Of a stretch of 64,000 nucleotides of DNA, positions 8,966 to 17,570 are shown piece by piece (within the stretch, counting starts at the first letter, position 1; each line of letters begins with the position of its first letter). A model generated the notes under the pieces. The model was not told the DNA's origin. It worked only from the letters and a program-made list of their open reading frames with translations, and ran no database searches. The stretch is from GCA-2683135 sp964507445 (GTDB lineage Bacteria; Planctomycetota; GCA-002687715): the NCBI GenBank assembly GCA_964507445.1, contig CAZDQF010000014.1, positions 62,001 to 126,000 on the forward strand, given 5' to 3'. Position numbers and translations under genes: made by a program.

Positions 8966-9457
8966 ATGAGCGCCACCGCCTGCTACCCGGGGAGCTTCGA
9001 TCCCCTCACGCGAGGGCACCTGGACCTGATCCAGCGGGGCCTGGGACTGTTCGATCACCTGATCGTCGCCATTGGCGTCAACGTGGACAAGAGCCCCATG
9101 TTCAGCGCGGACGATCGGGTGTCCCTGGCCCGCGCCGCGTTGTCCGGTCTGGGGGACCGGGTGGAGGTCACCACCTTCGATGGCCTGGCGGTGGAGTTCT
9201 GCCGGTCTCGCGGGGCCTCGGTGATCCTCCGAGGAATCCGCACGGTCTCGGATTTCGAGTCCGAGATGGCCATGGCGGACACCAACCGGCGCCTGGCGGG
9301 GGACATCGAGACCGTCTTCATGATGCCCTCCGGTGACTTCGGGTTCGTCAGCAGTCGGCTCATCAAGGAGATCGCCCGGGCCGGTGGTTCCCTGTCCGAG
9401 TTCGTGCCGGAGAATGTGGAGCAGGCGTTGAACCGGCGCCTGGGGATGGACCCATGA
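8966..9457 (+). CDS. coaD: Phosphopantetheine adenylyltransferase
   Basis: The 163-residue product has the family length and motifs: YPGSFDPLTRGHLDLI with the T-x-G-H nucleotidyltransferase motif, RGIRTVSDFESEMAMADTNR, and SSRLIKEIA (the ISSTxVR-like segment) near the end. It transfers AMP from ATP to 4'-phosphopantetheine, the penultimate step of coenzyme A synthesis. It is divergent from the kinase gene (48-base spacer) and overlaps ridA by four bases (ATGA), so the two are translationally coupled. Confidence 0.97.
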   Translation: MSATACYPGSFDPLTRGHLDLIQRGLGLFDHLIVAIGVNVDKSPMFSADDRVSLARAALSGLGDRVEVTTFDGLAVEFCRSRGASVILRGIRTVSDFESEMAMADTNRRLAGDIETVFMMPSGDFGFVSSRLIKEIARAGGSLSEFVPENVEQALNRRLGMDP

Positions 9458-9849
9458 CCTCGAGCTTTGAGTCGATTTCCACCAACCGGGCGCCGCAGGC
9501 CATCGGGCCCTACTCTCAGGCCGTGTGCTGTGACGGCTGGGTGTATTGCAGCGGCCAGGTGGCCCTCGACCCCGCCTCCGGGGAGATGATGGGGGAGGAC
9601 GTGGCGGCCCAGACCCGCCGCGTCTTCGAGAACCTCGCCGCCGTCCTGGCTGCGGCCGGGAGCAGCCTGGGGCTCGTGGTCAAGTGCACGGTGTACCTGG
9701 CCAGCATGGACGACTTCGCCACCGTCAACGAGGTCTACGCGGGGTACTTCGAAGCGCCCTTCCCGGCGCGTGCCTGCGTGGAGGTGGCGCGCCTGCCGAA
9801 GGACGCCCTGGTGGAGGTGGATGTGGTGGCGCGTCGGGCCGACGCCTGA
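9454..9849 (+). CDS. ridA: RidA family enamine/imine deaminase
   Basis: The 131-residue protein has the YjgF/YER057c/UK114 signature: APQAIGPYSQAV near the N-terminus, YCSGQVALDP, and PARACVEVARLPKDALVEVD, which carries the catalytic arginine of RidA proteins. RidA hydrolyses reactive 2-aminoacrylate-type enamines/imines made by PLP enzymes. Its ATG overlaps the coaD stop. No PLP enzyme is adjacent, so the link to coaD is probably only transcriptional. Confidence 0.95.
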   Translation: MTSSFESISTNRAPQAIGPYSQAVCCDGWVYCSGQVALDPASGEMMGEDVAAQTRRVFENLAAVLAAAGSSLGLVVKCTVYLASMDDFATVNEVYAGYFEAPFPARACVEVARLPKDALVEVDVVARRADA

Positions 9850-9862
9850 CGGCGTTCAGCGG

Positions 9863-12208
9863 TCACGTCGCCTGCGACCGACGTCGCAGGCGTAGCGCCT
9901 CCCGCAGCACCTTGACGCGCTCCGCTCCCGGCGGAAGGGCCGCGGCCCGGTGTTCGAGGATGCGGGCCGCGGCCCGGTACATGTTGCGGGAGCTCTCCGG
10001 GCGTTGCGAGGACCTGGCCGCCTGTTCATACCAGCGGGCGGCTGACTCCATACGCCGACGATGGAGCTCGAGGGTCGCCAGGGCGCTCATCACGTCGGAT
10101 TGGTTGCGGGCGCTGTCCACCCGACCCTCGAGTCGCTCCACCTCGTCCTTCAAGCGCACCGCCCGGTCCCGGTGACGGCCCAGTCGTTCCAGGTTGGTGG
10201 CCACGTGTCCGGTGAGGAGCTCCGTCCGCAGCGGCGCCGAGCGAGCCCGGTCCAGGGCCTCGTCCAGGCGAGGCAGGGCCTGCTCCAGACCGCGCTGTTC
10301 CTCGCCTCGCAGCTGGGCGATGCTCCGGAGCACCGCCGCTTCCAGTTGCGGTCCGCGGACGTCCCACCAGCGCTCCTCACTGAGCTCACGGAACACCTCG
10401 AGCTGGTGCTGAAGGAACTCCATGGCCTCGGCCTCGCGGCGGTTGAACAAGAGGATGCGGGAGAGGTCCTGCCCGGCGGAGGAGCTTCGCGGTTCCAGCC
10501 TCAGGGTCTCCCTGAGCTCCCGCTCCGCTTCCTGGATACGGTCCTTCCGGCTGGCCCCCTTGAGGCCCTGGGCCTGAGCCAGCAAGACCTGGGCGAGCAG
10601 GTTGTGGGCCTCGAAGACGCCGGGCCGTCGCCGGATGGCCTCCCGGGCGTGGGCCTCGGCTTCGTCCAGGGCGCCGCGGTTGCGGGAGCCGCCTCCGTCG
10701 ACGGGCCCTCCCTGTGACTTGAGCAAGCGCACCAGCTCCATGCGGGCCTTGTAGTTGGCCGGGTCGATCTCGATGGCCTTCCTCAGCTGCTGCAGCATCT
10801 CTTGCGCCAGCTTGTTCAGCTCGCCGCGGAGCCGCACCCGGTCCCCCTGGTGGTCTCGATTCAGGAGCTCCTCCAGCAGAGCCCTCTCCTCCGGACCGGA
10901 TGGCTCGAGCTTGCGCAGGGCTTCGGTCGTCTCCATGTCCTGCTGGAGTTGCCGCTCCTGCTCGGCGACCTGCTTGCGGTCATTGCCGGTGATGGTGGAG
11001 AGGAGGAACCAGGAGCTGCTCTGGTGCGGCGCGTCCCGGACCAGGGCTTCCATGAGGGACCGATCGTTGGCGTAGTCCGCTCCCCGCTTGAGGCTGAGGA
11101 GGGCGAGCACCACGGTGGCGGTGAACAGCACCGATCCCCCCAGGCGCGGCCGTCGGGCGAGCAGCCTCACGACGAGGAGCACCGCTCCGGCGGCTGGCAG
11201 GGCCAGGAACCGTTCCGCGAAGGTCTCGCCGGACCGATAGAAGACATTGGACACGGGGACGAGAGGGAAGGCGAACAGGGCCATGAGGAACACGTCCCTG
11301 AGGTCCCGGCGGCATCGCCATGCGAAGGCGGCGAGGAACAGCAGCCCGACCAGGAGCGGGAACCAGGCGGTCATGGTGTCCGGTTCGTCGTATTCGTTGA
11401 GCAGCGGATACGGGAGCAAGCAGAGCCGGATGTAGTCGCCGAGGAAGCTGATCCCCAACACCACTCTGCCCGGGAACCCCCAACCGTGGAGCACCTGCTG
11501 TGCTCCCTCGGGTCCCATGCCGACGACGTTGGTCCGCCAGGCGAAGGCCAGGATCACGAACCCGCCGATCCAGCAGCTGACACGGAGGCGCTCCTGTCGG
11601 GTCAGGGACGGGATCAGGGGGGCCAGGAACAGCAACACGTAGGCCTGCTCCTTGGACCAGCAGGCCAGCAGCGCCAGCAGACCTGCCAGCGGTCCGCGCC
11701 AGCCGCGAGCCCCTCGGGCGCCGAGGGCGAGGCTGGCCAGGGCGAACAGGGTCATGAGGCACTCCGCCCGGCCGCTGATCCACAGCACCGCCTCCGTGCG
11801 GGCCGGGTGGACGGCGAACACACACGCCGCCATGCCGGCGGCGGTGGTGGAGAACCCGATGGGCCTGGCCAGGAGGTAGACCATGGCCGCCGCGGCCCCG
11901 GCCAGGAGGAGGTTGGTGAGGTGCCAGACGGGGGCGGAGTCGGGGTTCGCCGGGAGTCCCAACCAGCGGGTGATGACGAAGTCCAGGCGCAAGGAGGCGG
12001 TGGTCACCGGGCGGTACAGGCCGAGCTCGTGCTCGGGCTGGAACGGGGTCGACAGCATGAGTGAGAGCGGTGTGGGCTCGGTCACATGAGGGTTCAGCAC
12101 CACATAGAGCGCGTCGTCCCGGATCAGCCCGCCGCTGACGGCGGGCAACCCCGTGAGGATCGCCAGCGTCACGGGGAGGACGATGGGGATGGCGCGTCGC
12201 AGGTTCAT
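9863..12208 (-). CDS. TMTC-like multi-pass membrane protein with C-terminal TPR region
   Basis: From ATG 12208 the product has 781 residues. The N-terminal ~390 residues contain about ten hydrophobic helices. After TM1 there is a DDALYVVLNPHV loop with an acidic pair, then YRPVTTASLRLDF and VHPARTEAVLWISGRAE, which match the TMTC/DUF1736 family of GT-C-fold proteins. The C-terminal half is helical, with TPR-type repeats and an unusual charged coiled-coil stretch. TMTC proteins in animals are O-mannosyltransferases; the bacterial members are uncharacterised. The frame upstream of 12208 lacks coding character and would run into the divergent gene. A longer paralog lies at 52349-55300. Confidence 0.8.
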   Translation of the reverse strand: MNLRRAIPIVLPVTLAILTGLPAVSGGLIRDDALYVVLNPHVTEPTPLSLMLSTPFQPEHELGLYRPVTTASLRLDFVITRWLGLPANPDSAPVWHLTNLLLAGAAAAMVYLLARPIGFSTTAAGMAACVFAVHPARTEAVLWISGRAECLMTLFALASLALGARGARGWRGPLAGLLALLACWSKEQAYVLLFLAPLIPSLTRQERLRVSCWIGGFVILAFAWRTNVVGMGPEGAQQVLHGWGFPGRVVLGISFLGDYIRLCLLPYPLLNEYDEPDTMTAWFPLLVGLLFLAAFAWRCRRDLRDVFLMALFAFPLVPVSNVFYRSGETFAERFLALPAAGAVLLVVRLLARRPRLGGSVLFTATVVLALLSLKRGADYANDRSLMEALVRDAPHQSSSWFLLSTITGNDRKQVAEQERQLQQDMETTEALRKLEPSGPEERALLEELLNRDHQGDRVRLRGELNKLAQEMLQQLRKAIEIDPANYKARMELVRLLKSQGGPVDGGGSRNRGALDEAEAHAREAIRRRPGVFEAHNLLAQVLLAQAQGLKGASRKDRIQEAERELRETLRLEPRSSSAGQDLSRILLFNRREAEAMEFLQHQLEVFRELSEERWWDVRGPQLEAAVLRSIAQLRGEEQRGLEQALPRLDEALDRARSAPLRTELLTGHVATNLERLGRHRDRAVRLKDEVERLEGRVDSARNQSDVMSALATLELHRRRMESAARWYEQAARSSQRPESSRNMYRAAARILEHRAAALPPGAERVKVLREALRLRRRSQAT

Positions 12209-12263
12209 GGCCGCATCTTGGGGTGACCATGCCGTCGGCGTCAAACCTGTTAGCTTTCGGATC

Positions 12264-13304
12264 ATGGTCTCGTGTCCGAAGTGCGACGCGGCCCTGCAGG
12301 ACGGGAGCCGCCGCTGTCCGTTGTGCGGGACGCCGCTCTCGTTGGCTGGGTTTCGCCCGGACCCCGATCGCAAGGCGGCGCCGGTGCTGGACCCCATGCT
12401 CGATCTCTTTCAGCGTGACGACGTGCTGCGGTTCTGTCCGGAGTGCCTCAACGAGTTCGTGGACTCCCAGCGGCGCTGCCGTCCTTGTGACATGCCCCTG
12501 GAGCGGGGAATGCGGAGCGACTACGAGCGGGAGCTGCTGTCGCGACCGCTCTCGGAGTTGGGCCAGACCGTCTCCGAGGGGCCGCCGGCGGTGCCGCGAG
12601 ACCTGGTCCGGGTCAAGGTGGCGAAGGGGCTCGAGGAGGCGGAGCGCTGCCTCGAGGAACTTCGATTCGTGGGCCTGGAACCCGTACCCGGGAGTGACTC
12701 CCTGGACCCATTTGATGAGCCCGGGGCCATGGGGATTTACGTCCGGGCTGCGGATCGGGACGCGGCGTCGTTCCTGCTGGCCGGGCTTCGCGCCCGCGAT
12801 CCCCTGCTGGACCCGCCAGGGGTCGGTGGGGAGGTGTCAGCGTTGGATCGGATACGGACCTTGGGGACCTTCGGCAAGTTCAAGGATGCCCTCAGGTTGT
12901 TGGGGGAGCTGGAGCCTACGGCGGAGGTGCGCGGCCTCGAGGTGGACATGCACCTGCGCGCGGGGCGGGTGCGCACCGCACAGCGGCACGCCCTGCAGGC
13001 AGCGGAGGAGGCGTCCCTGCCGACGCGATCGCGTGGTGTCCTGATGGCCCAGGCTGGTCTCGTCCAGGCTCTGGGGCACGACGGGACCCCGTTCGGTCGG
13101 GGCGCGGATCTGGTCAGCGCCGGCGTGTCCCTGGAGCGGGCCGTGTCCCTGGCGCCGAGGTCCCTCCAGGCCGGGAAGATCCTGGCTGAGGTGCTGCATA
13201 GAAGAGACGACACCGCTGCTTTGGCGGTGGAGCTGCGTCGCCTGGAGCGCCTCTGTCCCAATCTGGTGGCCTTGGAGGGGATCTGGCGGGAGTGGTTTTT
13301 TTAG
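12264..13304 (+). CDS. Double zinc-ribbon protein with DUF2007-like and TPR-like regions
   Basis: The 346-residue product starts with two four-cysteine zinc ribbons: CPKC...CPLC (residues ~4-21) and CPEC...CRPC (~54-72). Around 115-150, LVRVKVAKGLEEAERCLEEL resembles the DUF2007 (putative prokaryotic signal transducing) fold. The C-terminal ~130 residues are helical and TPR-like. There is no signal peptide, so it is probably cytoplasmic. The start is ATG 12264, which places the first zinc ribbon at the N-terminus; the longer open frame from 12153 overlaps the divergent gene. The role is unknown. Its sharing of a divergent spacer with the TMTC-like gene may mean co-regulation. Confidence 0.75.
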   Translation: MVSCPKCDAALQDGSRRCPLCGTPLSLAGFRPDPDRKAAPVLDPMLDLFQRDDVLRFCPECLNEFVDSQRRCRPCDMPLERGMRSDYERELLSRPLSELGQTVSEGPPAVPRDLVRVKVAKGLEEAERCLEELRFVGLEPVPGSDSLDPFDEPGAMGIYVRAADRDAASFLLAGLRARDPLLDPPGVGGEVSALDRIRTLGTFGKFKDALRLLGELEPTAEVRGLEVDMHLRAGRVRTAQRHALQAAEEASLPTRSRGVLMAQAGLVQALGHDGTPFGRGADLVSAGVSLERAVSLAPRSLQAGKILAEVLHRRDDTAALAVELRRLERLCPNLVALEGIWREWFF

Positions 13305-13455
13305 GAATTATGATTGTTTTGCCATGCGAATAAGATGCACGATTTGGTGGCTTTGGGTAGGCTCGATAGAGCAGACGTCGGCGCGCCCGGGGAGATGTCC
13401 GCGCTTCGGCGCCCTGCGCCCGACGAATCCCTAAACCCCAGCCCCACCACCAGCC

Positions 13456-14658
13456 ATGATTCCACTTCGCAGCCCTCTTCTTGTCCTTGCCATTGCAGTG
13501 CTTGCGACGGTCTCCGGAGCGTTCGCTCAGCAGCCCAACAGCCCGGAAGCCACCCTCGCGGTCAACGAGATCCGTCACGGGCGTAACTCCACGGGCCCCA
13601 TTCCGGTGGGTCTCCTGCCAGGGGGGGCCCTGGTGCTGGACGTGGAAGGGGCGTCGGGCGCGCCGTTCGTCCTGGCCTCCGGCCTGGTCCTGAACGTGAT
13701 CGGCGGTGTGTCCGTTCCGCCGCTCGGGATCATCGACCTGCAGATGCCCGCGGACGTCGTCATGAACGGCTTCAATCCGGTGACCCTGGTGGATCAGTTC
13801 GCCTTCGTCGGCCCGTCGGGTCGCTGGCGGTTCGAGGGGCTCGTCCCGCCGCTGCTCCAGGACATCGGCCTCCAGGCGGCGGTGGCGGACGTCACCAACC
13901 CGGCAGGCATGACCTGCACGGCGGCGGTGGAGATGGACGTGAACTGGTCCGGCAACCAGAACATCAGCCACACCTTCGATGAGTCCGTGCTCGGCGACGA
14001 TATGACGGTCAGCTGGTACCACCAGGCCCTGTCCTTCCCGTTCTATGGCACCGTCTACACCGTCACCCACATCGACACCAACGGTTACGTGAGCTTCGGC
14101 CCCGTGACGCCCTCCAGGCCGTCCGCCACTCCGTCGGCGCTCCACTCCGGACCTCCGACCATCGCTCCTTACTGGTGCGACATGCACATGAGCTCCACCG
14201 TGGCGAGCAGCGCCGGCTTCACCTCCGGGTCACCGGCCACCATCGAGGTCTCCGAGACCGACAACGGCGGAGGCGACGTGGACCTGGTGATCGAATGGCG
14301 ATGGGCGGTGGAGGCCGCTGGCCCCGCGGTTCGCTGGGACTTCGGCGTCTCCATGGACAGCGCCGGTGACGTCGGCATGTTCTTCGGCTGGCTCCCGGGA
14401 CAGAGTAACTGCGTCGCCCTGGTGGGTATCGGACCGGGCTACGGTCTCAGCAACGCACCATCCACGACGCTCCTCGACCCCAACGGGGTGGTCCCCATCA
14501 CGGGCGGCACCAACGAGGCGATCTTCGAGTACTTCCCGAACCCGCCGTTCCCGCTGCACAACTTCGCCGCGGTGAGTTCGCAGTCCCAGAGCATGACGTT
14601 CCGTCCCAACGGTCCTCCGGGGGCGGAGAGCACGTCTTACCAGCTGCTGCAGCTCTGA
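13456..14658 (+). CDS. Secreted protein with nidogen-like domain
   Basis: The 400-residue product has a clean signal peptide (LLVLAIAVLATVSGAFA followed by QQ). Residues ~190-290 carry a nidogen-like (NIDO) pattern: LSFPFYGTVYTVTHIDTNGY, then VSFG, then PPTIAPYWCDM, which in that family is 'FPF-G--Y---V-TNGYVSFG ... IAPFW-D'. NIDO domains occur in extracellular adhesion proteins. No catalytic motif is visible. The gene stands alone between the zinc-ribbon gene and an ABC operon on the other strand. The 151-base upstream spacer (13305-13455) is notably AT-richer at its start than the rest of the window and has no good SD site; a C-rich tract precedes the ATG. Confidence 0.8.
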   Translation: MIPLRSPLLVLAIAVLATVSGAFAQQPNSPEATLAVNEIRHGRNSTGPIPVGLLPGGALVLDVEGASGAPFVLASGLVLNVIGGVSVPPLGIIDLQMPADVVMNGFNPVTLVDQFAFVGPSGRWRFEGLVPPLLQDIGLQAAVADVTNPAGMTCTAAVEMDVNWSGNQNISHTFDESVLGDDMTVSWYHQALSFPFYGTVYTVTHIDTNGYVSFGPVTPSRPSATPSALHSGPPTIAPYWCDMHMSSTVASSAGFTSGSPATIEVSETDNGGGDVDLVIEWRWAVEAAGPAVRWDFGVSMDSAGDVGMFFGWLPGQSNCVALVGIGPGYGLSNAPSTTLLDPNGVVPITGGTNEAIFEYFPNPPFPLHNFAAVSSQSQSMTFRPNGPPGAESTSYQLLQL

Positions 14659-14671
14659 TCCGGTAGCGCGC

Positions 14672-15628
14672 TCACTCCAGGATCAGGCACCGTGCGCCCC
14701 AGGACGACTCCAGGGGGCGCATGGCCGGGTGCTCGGTCTCACAGCGTGGCTCCGCCAGGGGGCACCGGCTGGCGAAGGCGCAGCCCGCCGGGATGTGCTC
14801 CTGGGAGGGAGGCTCTCCGGAGAGGATCTGGTCACCACTCTCATTCGCTGCGCCGGGGTCCGTGGCGGGAACCGCGTCCAGCAAGGCCCGGGTGTAGGGG
14901 TGGCGAGGTCGCTGTAGGACGGACGCCCGGGGCGCCACCTCGACCAGCTCGCCGGAGTACATGACCGCGACCCGATCCGCCAGGGCCCTGACCACGGCCA
15001 GATCGTGGGTGATGAACAGCATGGACAGGTCGTGCTCCCGGCGCAGATCCAGGAGCAGGTTGAGCACCTGCGCGCGCAGGGAGAGGTCCAGCGCTGAGAC
15101 CGCTTCGTCCAGCACCAGGAGCTTGGGGGACGGACCGAGGGCGCGGGCGACGCCGACCCGCTGGCGTTGGCCGCCGGACAGCTCGTGAGGGAACCGCGAC
15201 GCAAGGTTCGGGTCCAGGCCGACCCGCTCGAGGAGCGCGGGGATGATCCCGGTGTCCAGCCCGAACGCCCGCAGGGGTTCCGCCACGCTGTCGCCGATGG
15301 TGACGCGGGGGTCGAGGGACGCATACGGGTCCTGGAACACCACCTGGACCCAGCGTCGGGCCTGGCGGAGCTTCCTGCCCCGGAGGGCGTGCAGGGGAAC
15401 CGGACCGTCAGGGGTCTGGAGGGTGACCGTGCCCCCGGTGGGTGTGCGTAACCGGAGCACCGCTCGGGCGAGGGAGGACTTGCCGCAGCCTGACTCTCCT
15501 ACCAGGGCCACCACCTCTCCCTGGGCTATGGAGAGGTCCACGTTGCGTACGGCGTGGACCGGTCCCGATGCACCCCGTGGGGGGTAGGTCAGGCTCAAGC
15601 CCTGGATCTGCAGGACCGGTGCGCTCAC
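14672..15628 (-). CDS. Oligopeptide-type ABC importer, ATP-binding protein 2 (OppF/DppF-like), operon A
   Basis: The 318-residue product has a Walker A (ALVGESGCGKSSLARAV), signature LSGGQRQRVGVARAL, Walker B LLVLDEAVSALD and switch histidine ITHDL. It also has the C-terminal oligo_HPY extension (HPYTRALLDAVP ... AGCAFASRCPLAEPRC) with the cysteines typical of this subfamily. The start is GTG 15628, whose GTGA overlaps the stop of the preceding OppD-like gene; the longer open frame would extend into that gene. It is the last gene of operon A (transcribed right to left) and powers peptide or other solute uptake together with the next four genes. Confidence 0.94.
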   Translation of the reverse strand: MSAPVLQIQGLSLTYPPRGASGPVHAVRNVDLSIAQGEVVALVGESGCGKSSLARAVLRLRTPTGGTVTLQTPDGPVPLHALRGRKLRQARRWVQVVFQDPYASLDPRVTIGDSVAEPLRAFGLDTGIIPALLERVGLDPNLASRFPHELSGGQRQRVGVARALGPSPKLLVLDEAVSALDLSLRAQVLNLLLDLRREHDLSMLFITHDLAVVRALADRVAVMYSGELVEVAPRASVLQRPRHPYTRALLDAVPATDPGAANESGDQILSGEPPSQEHIPAGCAFASRCPLAEPRCETEHPAMRPLESSWGARCLILE

Positions 15629-16581
15629 GTCTGGTCCTCCGTCAGCCAGCACGCGCTCCCGTCGCGGAGCTGAGGTTCCTCCGCCGTGCATCGCTCTACC
15701 GCGTCCGCGCAGCGCGGAACGAACGGGCAACCGGCGGGCAGGGCGCGCGGGTCCGGGGGAGCGCCAGGGATCTGAGGCAGCCGATCCTCCACCGACAGGT
15801 CACGGGGAAGGGACGCCAGCAGGCCGCGGGTGTAGGGATGGCGGGGGTGGTCGAACAACGCGGTCACCGCCGCCTCCTCCACCACCCGTCCGGCGTACAT
15901 GACCGCGACCCGGTCCGCCACCGTCGCCACCACGCCCAGGTCATGGGTGATGAGCAGCAGCCCCGTGCCGCGCTCCCGGCACAACTGCCGGAAGAGCTCG
16001 AGGATCTGCAGCTGCACGGTGACGTCGAGGGCGGTGGTGGGTTCGTCGGCGATGAGCAGCTTCGGGTCTCCCGCCAGGGCCATGGCGATGAGCGCCCGCT
16101 GCCGCAGGCCTCCCGAGAGCTGGTGCGGCCACGCCAGGGCCCGGCGCTCCGGTTGCGGTATGCCGGCTTCCGCCAGCAGCGCCACGACCCGATCCCGTCC
16201 CTGCCGCCCGCGCAGCCCTTGATGCAGCCTCACGGACTCCAGCACCTGCTCGCCCACCGTGAGGTGTGGATTGAGCGCCGTCAGCGGGTCCTGGAACACC
16301 ATGGCCATGGTGCCGCCTCGGAGCCTCCTCGTCGCCCGTCTGTTGTCGAGCGCCAGCTGCGACCCGTCCACCTCGACCCGGTGGGCGGTGGCGGTGGCGG
16401 ACCCTGGCAGCAGACCCATGACGGCGAGGGCGGTGGCGGACTTGCCCGATCCGGACTCGCCCACCATGGCCACCACCTCTCCGGGATCCACCTTGAGGCT
16501 GACGCCGCGCACCGCCGGGGTCGCTCCCTGCTCGCCGGAGAACGTCACGTGCAGATCGTCCACTCGCAGCAGCGGGCTCAC
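15625..16581 (-). CDS. Oligopeptide-type ABC importer, ATP-binding protein 1 (OppD/DppD-like), operon A
   Basis: The 318-residue ATPase shows Walker A MVGESGSGKSATAL, signature LSGGLRQRALIAMAL, Walker B LLIADEPTTALD, ITHDLGVV and the C-terminal HPYTRGLLASLP with cysteine-containing PAGCPFVPRC. The start overlaps the stop of the permease gene by four bases (ATGA) and its own stop overlaps the OppF-like start. The paired D/F subunits form the heterodimeric nucleotide-binding module. Confidence 0.95.
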   Translation of the reverse strand: MSPLLRVDDLHVTFSGEQGATPAVRGVSLKVDPGEVVAMVGESGSGKSATALAVMGLLPGSATATAHRVEVDGSQLALDNRRATRRLRGGTMAMVFQDPLTALNPHLTVGEQVLESVRLHQGLRGRQGRDRVVALLAEAGIPQPERRALAWPHQLSGGLRQRALIAMALAGDPKLLIADEPTTALDVTVQLQILELFRQLCRERGTGLLLITHDLGVVATVADRVAVMYAGRVVEEAAVTALFDHPRHPYTRGLLASLPRDLSVEDRLPQIPGAPPDPRALPAGCPFVPRCADAVERCTAEEPQLRDGSACWLTEDQT

Positions 16582-17570
16582 CGGTCGCCTCCGCGCAGAC
16601 GAGGGTCGAGGGCGTCACGCATGCGGTCGCCGAGGAGGTTGATGGCGAGCAACGTGGACGCGAACGCCAGGCCCGGGAACAGGATCAGCCAGAGGCTGGA
16701 GTGGACCGCCGTGAGGGCGTCGAAGCCCTGCCGGGCGAGCACCCCCCAGCTCACGTCCGGGGCTTCCACGCCGAGGCCGAGGAACGAGAGGAAGGCTTCG
16801 AACAGCATCACGCGGGGGATGGTGAGGGTGAGGGTCACGAGGACCACCGGGGTGATGTTGGGGAGCACGTGACGGCGCAGGATGGTCAGGGGCGTGGAGC
16901 CGGCCGCCCGCGCCGCCTCCATGAACTCCATCTTGCTCAAGGACAGGACCCCGCCGCGGACGATCCGGGCCATGGTCAGCCAGGACGTGGCGCCGATGAC
17001 GGCGAACAGCACCACCACCTGGTTGGTCTCGAGCTCCGGATGTTCGTTGCGGAAGCCTCGCAAGAGGGCCACCACGAAGATGACGATGAACATGAGGGGG
17101 AGGGCGTAGAGCACATCCACCACGCGCATCATGATGTCGTCGGTCCGTCCCCCCGCGTACCCGGAGACCGCCCCCCAGGCGACCCCGATGATGAGGCTGA
17201 TGACGGACGCCACCAGCCCCACGGCCAGGCTCAGGCGCGCCCCCCACAAGAGCCGCGAGAGCAGGCACCTGCCCAGGGAGTCCGTGCCCATGACCGGACC
17301 CAGCTGGCGGTCACCGAAGACCGCTGTGCGAGCGCTGATGAGGAGCTCGCTGACGGGGCCGGGGTCGCGCACCTGGGAGGCATGGAATCCACCTCTCCAG
17401 AGGCCGTGCAGGGTCGGCGGCGCCAGCTTGGCGTCCAGGTTCACCTCGGATGGGGCGGCGAGGGGAAGGAACGGCACGAGCACCGCCATGAGGCCCAGCC
17501 CCATGAGGAACCGACCCGCGGCGCAGCGCCGGGCGTCCGAGAGCTTGCCGGGCTGAGGGGCGCCGCTCAT
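16578..17570 (-). CDS. Oligopeptide-type ABC importer permease 2 (OppC/DppC-like), operon A
   Basis: The 330-residue inner-membrane protein has an N-terminal TM, a periplasmic loop, and a binding-protein-dependent transport domain. It begins GPVMGTDSLGRCLLSRLLWGARLSL, which matches the DppC 'LGTDxLGRDxLSRLLxGARxSL' segment except that the usual Asp is Cys. The EAA loop reads EAARAAGSTPLTILRRHVLPN. The start ATG 17570 overlaps the OppB-like stop (ATGA); a much longer frame upstream is only a shadow of the neighbouring gene. Confidence 0.93.
   Translation of the reverse strand: MSGAPQPGKLSDARRCAAGRFLMGLGLMAVLVPFLPLAAPSEVNLDAKLAPPTLHGLWRGGFHASQVRDPGPVSELLISARTAVFGDRQLGPVMGTDSLGRCLLSRLLWGARLSLAVGLVASVISLIIGVAWGAVSGYAGGRTDDIMMRVVDVLYALPLMFIVIFVVALLRGFRNEHPELETNQVVVLFAVIGATSWLTMARIVRGGVLSLSKMEFMEAARAAGSTPLTILRRHVLPNITPVVLVTLTLTIPRVMLFEAFLSFLGLGVEAPDVSWGVLARQGFDALTAVHSSLWLILFPGLAFASTLLAINLLGDRMRDALDPRLRGGDR

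Noticed and set aside
8918..9058. Extended start of the histidine kinase (47 more residues)
   Set aside because: It would overlap coaD on the opposite strand, the extra residues do not look like coding sequence, and the downstream ATG has a good SD.
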